Below, one piece after another: positions 62,401 to 64,000 of a stretch of 64,000 nucleotides of DNA. The notes under the pieces are model-generated. The model was given only the letters and a program-made list of their open reading frames with translations, made no database searches and was not told the origin of the DNA. Positions within the stretch are counted from its first letter, which is position 1; each line of letters opens with the position of its first letter. Source of the stretch: Oreocharis arfaki (lineage: Eukaryota; Chordata; Aves; Passeriformes; Paramythiidae). The position numbers were made by a program, and so were the translations under genes. The stretch lies in NCBI GenBank assembly GCA_013398015.1, contig VZRR01008224.1, positions 1 through 64,000 on the forward strand. Reading direction: 5' to 3'.

Positions 62401-63234
62401 GTCTCAAGTTGCACCAGGGGAGGCTTAGATTGCATGTTAGGAAAAATTTCTTTACTGAAAGGGTGGTAAGGTGTTGGAAGAGGCTTCCCTAGGAAGTGGT
62501 GGAATCACCACCCCTGAAGGTTTTCAAAAGTTATCTAGATCTTGGGGACAAGATTTCATGGTGAAGATAGCAATGTTAGGTTAACAGCTGGACTTGACGA
62601 TTTTAGAGGTCTTTTTCGACCTAAGCTATCCTACAAACCTATATACTTTTTTTGTCAGTAGAAATAATTAATGTGCAAACATCTTAGTGCCATTCTGTAT
62701 CTGTATTTTTTAGATTACAGGAGAATATTTGCAACTCAGCCAGGCTTGAAGGAGGTTGTTTATGGGCTTACTAGTTTATGGACTAACCATTGTGCTGCCG
62801 CTGCCCCTCGGGCTGTCGCTCTCCCTCCTCTTAAAGAAAGGCATACATCCGTGCCGGAGCCGGAACCGGAGCCGCCGGAGCCCGCGGTGCGCGGCCGCTC
62901 CAGGCGGAGCGTGCGGCGGGGCCGCCCCCGCGCGGGCAGCCAGGGAAGCGCCGGGAGCCGCCGGAGCCTCCCGGGAGCCGCCGGAGCATCCCGGGGCCGG
63001 GGCGCGGGAGAGGCTCTCCGGGGTGCGCTCCGCCGTCCTGCCGGCCCCCTGCCCTCAGTGCAGGTGCGACCCGCAGGGAGAGCGCTCTGCCGGCTGCATG
63101 CAGGGGCCAACCTGTGCCGGGTTTTGTGCTTCTGCAGGAAATACGTGAGGACGCCCTTGTGCAGGGTGAGCCAGCGCAGAGAGAAACTGGTGCCGGTGGA
63201 ACTTGCCAAGAGAGAGAAAGAGCAACTCTACTAG
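32368..63234 (+). CDS. SLC2A12: Solute carrier family 2 member 12 (GLUT12), complete 5-exon coding region
   Basis: GLUT12 is a class III facilitative hexose transporter of the major facilitator superfamily, acting at the plasma membrane and in endosomal membranes. Coding exons are 32368-32482, 40151-41467, 59489-59611, 61790-61922 and 63138-63234. They join in phase to 594 residues (human 617). Visible features are TM1 from about residue 42, DRFGRR (106-111), PPSPR (222-226) between the halves, QTTGQPN in TM7 (294-300), DRVGRK (343-348), and a long loop 9 with N-glycosylation sequons at Asn375, 395, 400 and 432, as expected for class III. PETKG follows TM12. Odd points are Ser479 in place of the helix-10 proline before Trp480, no N-terminal dileucine, and a C-terminus ending EQLY where human continues. 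The large frame of exon 2 and near-identity to human over most helices leave little doubt. Confidence 0.97.
34423..34451 (+). repeat. Poly-A run with one ambiguous base
   Basis: About 28 A with an N at 34442. I see no SINE or LINE body directly 5' of it, so it is recorded only as a homopolymer. Confidence 0.9.
34560..34660 (+). repeat. Tandem duplication of a ~50-base unit
   Basis: Unit 1 (34560-34608) and unit 2 (34609-34660) both start CAGATGGAGAAGAA and end TTTTC(A/G)GATA. They differ by a 3-base insertion and a few substitutions. Confidence 0.85.
36990..37720 (+). mobile_element. Ancient CR1/L3-like LINE fragment
   Basis: Ordered landmarks of old amniote CR1 3' regions survive: ACAGACAAATGTAAAGT, a GGTCTGGACAAAGTTCAGAG segment, CAATTAACCATTGGGATAA, CAATCACTAGCAACTTTTAA then ATCAAAGCTGAATGTTTT, and GTCAGACTGGATGACCACAA. 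It is strongly diverged, so old, and the frame is broken. Edges are approximate. Confidence 0.65.
40151..41467 (+). CDS. SLC2A12: SLC2A12 coding exon 2 (TM1 to start of TM10)
   Basis: The acceptor is cttgtttcag|GT and the donor CCA A|gtaagt, at 1317 bases. It carries most of the transporter: TM1-TM9, both DRxGR(R/K) loops, [20 protein letters not shown] at the TM4/TM5 region, PPSPRFL, QTTGQPNILFYAST in TM7 and the glycosylated loop 9. An open frame runs about 50 bases upstream of the acceptor, but its ATG at 40099 is intronic and unlikely to be used. The intron-retained end (GLGPSKCFTF) would lose TM10-12. Confidence 0.98.
43865..43882. other. Assembly gap (18 N) inside poly-T
   Basis: T homopolymer on both sides, from about 43847 to 43892. 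The gap is probably a collapsed or unreadable T tract. Confidence 0.95.
47529..47692 (+). mobile_element. Second SINE copy, tRNA-Ile-like head and CR1-like tail
   Basis: Same order as the copy at 22353: AGACT...CTC, GGCATGGTGTGAATAAAACC (the anticodon-arm region), ATCCCTGTATGGGCCA, then GCTGGACTCGATAATCCTTG, TCCTTTCCAACTCAGGATAT and a TGTGATATCTGTGA tail. A short C/T-rich insertion sits in the B-box/T-arm region. It lies in the same orientation as the host gene. Confidence 0.78.
47800..47880 (+). mobile_element. CR1 LINE 3' tail
   Basis: Reads AAGTGGTCATGCAGTTGGAC then TAGATGGTCGTTGTATGTTCC and TTGAACTATTC, the last segment of an avian CR1 3' UTR. It runs directly into the TATTC array, so the array grew from the CR1 terminal repeat. 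Confidence 0.72.
47881..47955 (+). repeat. (TATTC)n pentanucleotide microsatellite
   Basis: Fifteen consecutive 5-base units, nearly all TATTC, with a few single-base variants (TACTC, TAATC). It begins where the CR1 tail ends. Confidence 0.95.
51912..52539 (-). mobile_element. Solo LTR of an avian endogenous retrovirus
   Basis: About 630 bases. On the minus strand it begins TGTCCTGGTTTCAGCTGG and passes a region with TTAAAAACTGGG in the TATA position. It ends near TTAACCCCAG equivalents read from the + strand at about 51920. No gag, pol or env remnant flanks it, so it is a solo LTR left by recombination. The AT-rich patch at 52075-52120 is internal to it. The 51912 edge is degraded and approximate. 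It is the fuller relative of the copy at 23272. Confidence 0.82.
55230..55580 (+). mobile_element. Probable old amniote interspersed repeat
   Basis: The segments AAGTGAGTTCCACAGCTGTA, AACGTTGTGTGAAAAAG and GACACTGTACACTCTTCTCC give the impression of a known ancient repeat seen in many amniotes. I cannot name the family, and the edges are uncertain. Confidence 0.4.
58799..58818 (+). repeat. Short (GTTT)n microsatellite
   Basis: About five GTTT units followed by G/T-rich sequence. Confidence 0.85.
59489..59611 (+). CDS. SLC2A12: SLC2A12 coding exon 3 (TM10-TM11)
   Basis: The acceptor is tatttcag|TG and the donor ACT G|gtaaga. Joined to exon 2 it reads GLGPMSWLVLSEIFPGGIRG and then [20 protein letters not shown]. 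The human equivalent has Pro where this has Ser479, just before the conserved Trp480. The 123 bases are otherwise nearly identical to human at protein level. Confidence 0.97.
59612..61789 (+). other. SLC2A12: SLC2A12 intron 3
   Basis: A 2.2 kb intron, gtaaga to cctttgtag. It has a poly-A/GA simple repeat at 60449-60475 and otherwise nothing I recognise. Confidence 0.85.
60449..60475 (+). repeat. Poly-A followed by a short GA repeat
   Basis: About 14 A then (GA)n and AAAT. Simple sequence inside intron 3. Confidence 0.9.
61790..61922 (+). CDS. SLC2A12: SLC2A12 coding exon 4 (TM12 and PETKG)
   Basis: The acceptor is cctttgtag|AG and the donor AAA CA|gtaagt. It encodes ELIGLSWVCFIYTIMSLASL, the last helix, then FIPETKGCSLEQISMELAK. 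If the donor were not used, the next in-frame codon is TAA at 61924-61926, giving a protein that stops right after ELAKQ. Confidence 0.97.
62399..62640 (+). mobile_element. CR1 LINE 3' end
   Basis: Clear CR1 3' landmarks in order: AGATTGCATGTTAGGAAAAA then TTTCTTTACTGAAAGGG, GGAAGTGGTGGAATCACCAC, CCCTGAAGGTTTTCAAAAG, GTTAGGTTAACAGCTGGACT and GAGGTCTTTTTCGACCTAAG. It is well preserved and the usual terminal octamers are short or lost. Confidence 0.92.
62780..63130. repeat. CpG-dense block with GGAGCC-type and 20-base tandem repeats
   Basis: Very GC-rich sequence in an otherwise AT-rich intron. A short repeat of CCGGAG/GGAGCC units lies near 62850-62880. Two 20-base units (62951-62970 and 62971-62990, CCGGGAGCCGCCGGAGCCTC and the same with one change) sit in tandem. 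All three + strand frames are largely open, which is typical of such composition. It may be a CpG island or a GC-biased minisatellite. Confidence 0.6.
63138..63234 (+). CDS. SLC2A12: SLC2A12 coding exon 5 (cytosolic C-terminus, stop)
   Basis: The acceptor is cttctgcag|G and the stop TAG is at 63232-63234. It encodes QKYVRTPLCRVSQRREKLVP then VELAKREKEQLY. This aligns without gaps to the human tail (Y-V, C, S, E-x-L-V-P, K-R and E-Q-L in register), which fixes this acceptor against others upstream. Human continues about 20 residues past EQL, including a second leucine; here the frame stops. Confidence 0.92.
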
Positions 63235-64000
63235 ATACCGGGCAAGCAAAGCAGCCTTCACGAAAAGACTGATTAAAAAAAGGAAAATGTTCTGTGATGC
63301 TCACACTCTGGTGGGACACACGGTATCGTTATTATACACAAGATACTCTCTTTCATTTCTTGGTAGAACTTCTTTCAGTGGCAGGTTACAGCCAACATTA
63401 AAGATTGTTACAGTTTATAACTAACTGGAAATCTAGGCTCTGTCTGTTTCAAACCAGCACCCCTCACATCCCCTGAGGTCACTCACCTCTTACATACAGG
63501 AGGTGAATGGAAATTGGAATATCACACACAATTCTTGTATCCATATTCAACAAGAGTTCAGTCTGGAAGAAGTGCAAAGAAGAACTGGGGCGCCAAGGAG
63601 AAAAAAGAGTCTCACAGGAAGAGCCTGCCAAAGACAGGTCTGTTTAGGCTAGAAAAAATGGGGCTGAAAAGGGTTAACAACTCTCTGTTGGTAAGTTACG
63701 GGAAATGATGCTATGGAGCAAAGAATGGAAAACTCTGGAATGCAAAGGATGACATTAGTGCAGAGCTACTGGATATAAACTTTTTACAAATTAATTTAGG
63801 ATTCAGCTTAACAAGATTTGAAAAAGGATCTTGTTCCGCTGAGCTTAATTATTTATAATGCAAAGCACAGTCAATTTGTAAGAGGAAGTTTACATACATT
63901 TTCTCAGTAGGGCCAGGATTCAGTGACCTAGGAAATACTCCTCAGAAAACAGTCAAATTGTTTAATGTGGGACATTAAATGCTTCACTCTCTACAACTAC
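63235..64000 (+). other. SLC2A12: SLC2A12 3' UTR (runs past window end)
   Basis: The AT-rich sequence after the stop has an ATTAAA at 63397-63402 as a weak polyadenylation candidate. No AATAAA is obvious before the window ends, so the main 3' end probably lies beyond it. A CR1-like piece is present at about 63555-63770. Confidence 0.55.
63555..63770 (+). mobile_element. Probable CR1 LINE internal/3' fragment
   Basis: AGTGCAAAGAAGAACTGGGG, then GGTCTGTTTAGGCTAGAAAA and GGGCTGAAAAGGGTTAACAA follow the order of the CR1 segment that normally precedes the 3' UTR. Strongly diverged; the edges are uncertain. Confidence 0.5.

Larger units (their letters stand above)
61923..63137 (+). other. SLC2A12: SLC2A12 intron 4
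   Basis: A 1.2 kb intron from gtaagt to cttctgcag. It contains a CR1 tail (62399-62640), possible alternative acceptors at 62713 and 62720, and a CpG-dense block that ends at the last exon. Confidence 0.8.

Noticed and set aside
62714..62780. Terminal SLC2A12 exon beginning at 62714 (tail QLQENICNS…)
   Set aside because: It has a slight ENIC resemblance to the human tail, but the exon at 63138 aligns over more than 30 residues without gaps.
62671..63234. 187-codon single-exon gene ending at the SLC2A12 stop
   Set aside because: The last 31 residues are SLC2A12 exon 5, in register with the human tail. The upstream part is GC-rich filler, kept only as an alternative-splicing question in the findings.

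Overview
The window comes from a bird genome, most likely a songbird (passerine). The evidence is vertebrate spliced genes with GT-AG introns, several CR1 LINE remnants, two LTRs of an avian endogenous retrovirus family, and two SINE copies that join a tRNA-Ile-like head to a CR1-like tail, as in the zebra finch TguSINE1 family. Gene order SGK1 then SLC2A12, both on the + strand, matches the order I know from human chromosome 6q23. There is no prokaryotic content, CRISPR array or operon.

Region 1 (1-7220) holds SGK1. A CpG-rich stretch opens the window, followed by an upstream cluster of stress and hormone response motifs (about 796-868), a GC-rich proximal promoter, and 12 coding exons (1430-6030). 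These assemble without a break into a 432-residue AGC-family kinase. The 3' untranslated region (UTR) ends at an AATAAA signal at 7200. Region 2 (7221-32267) is about 25 kb of intergenic DNA in which I find no gene. It holds an isolated CpG-rich island (10085-10420), a CR1 tail, an older CR1 piece, one SINE, one truncated LTR and an assembly gap inside a poly-T run.

Region 3 (32268-64000) holds SLC2A12 (GLUT12, a class III facilitative hexose transporter). I place its short first coding exon at 32368-32482, from the MVP start, a strong Kozak context and a matching phase-1 donor. The large exon 2 is at 40151-41467, exon 3 at 59489-59611, exon 4 at 61790-61922 and the terminal exon at 63138-63234. 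The five exons join in frame to 594 residues, against 617 in human. Intron 2 (18 kb) carries a SINE, a CR1 tail that has expanded into a TATTC pentanucleotide array, a solo LTR and an older amniote repeat. Intron 4 contains a CR1 tail and a CpG-dense block directly against the last exon. The window ends in the 3' UTR or just downstream.

The two genes are functionally adjacent: SGK1 is a PI3K/PDK1/mTORC2-dependent kinase that controls channels and transporters at the plasma membrane, and GLUT12 is a plasma-membrane and endosomal sugar carrier. I found no previously undescribed biological system. The points most worth checking are the loss of both dileucine trafficking motifs in the predicted GLUT12, a Pro-to-Ser change in its helix-10 GPxPW motif, the open CpG-dense block before its last exon, the isolated CpG island at 10 kb, and the composite GRE-like/AP-1/CRE cluster upstream of SGK1.
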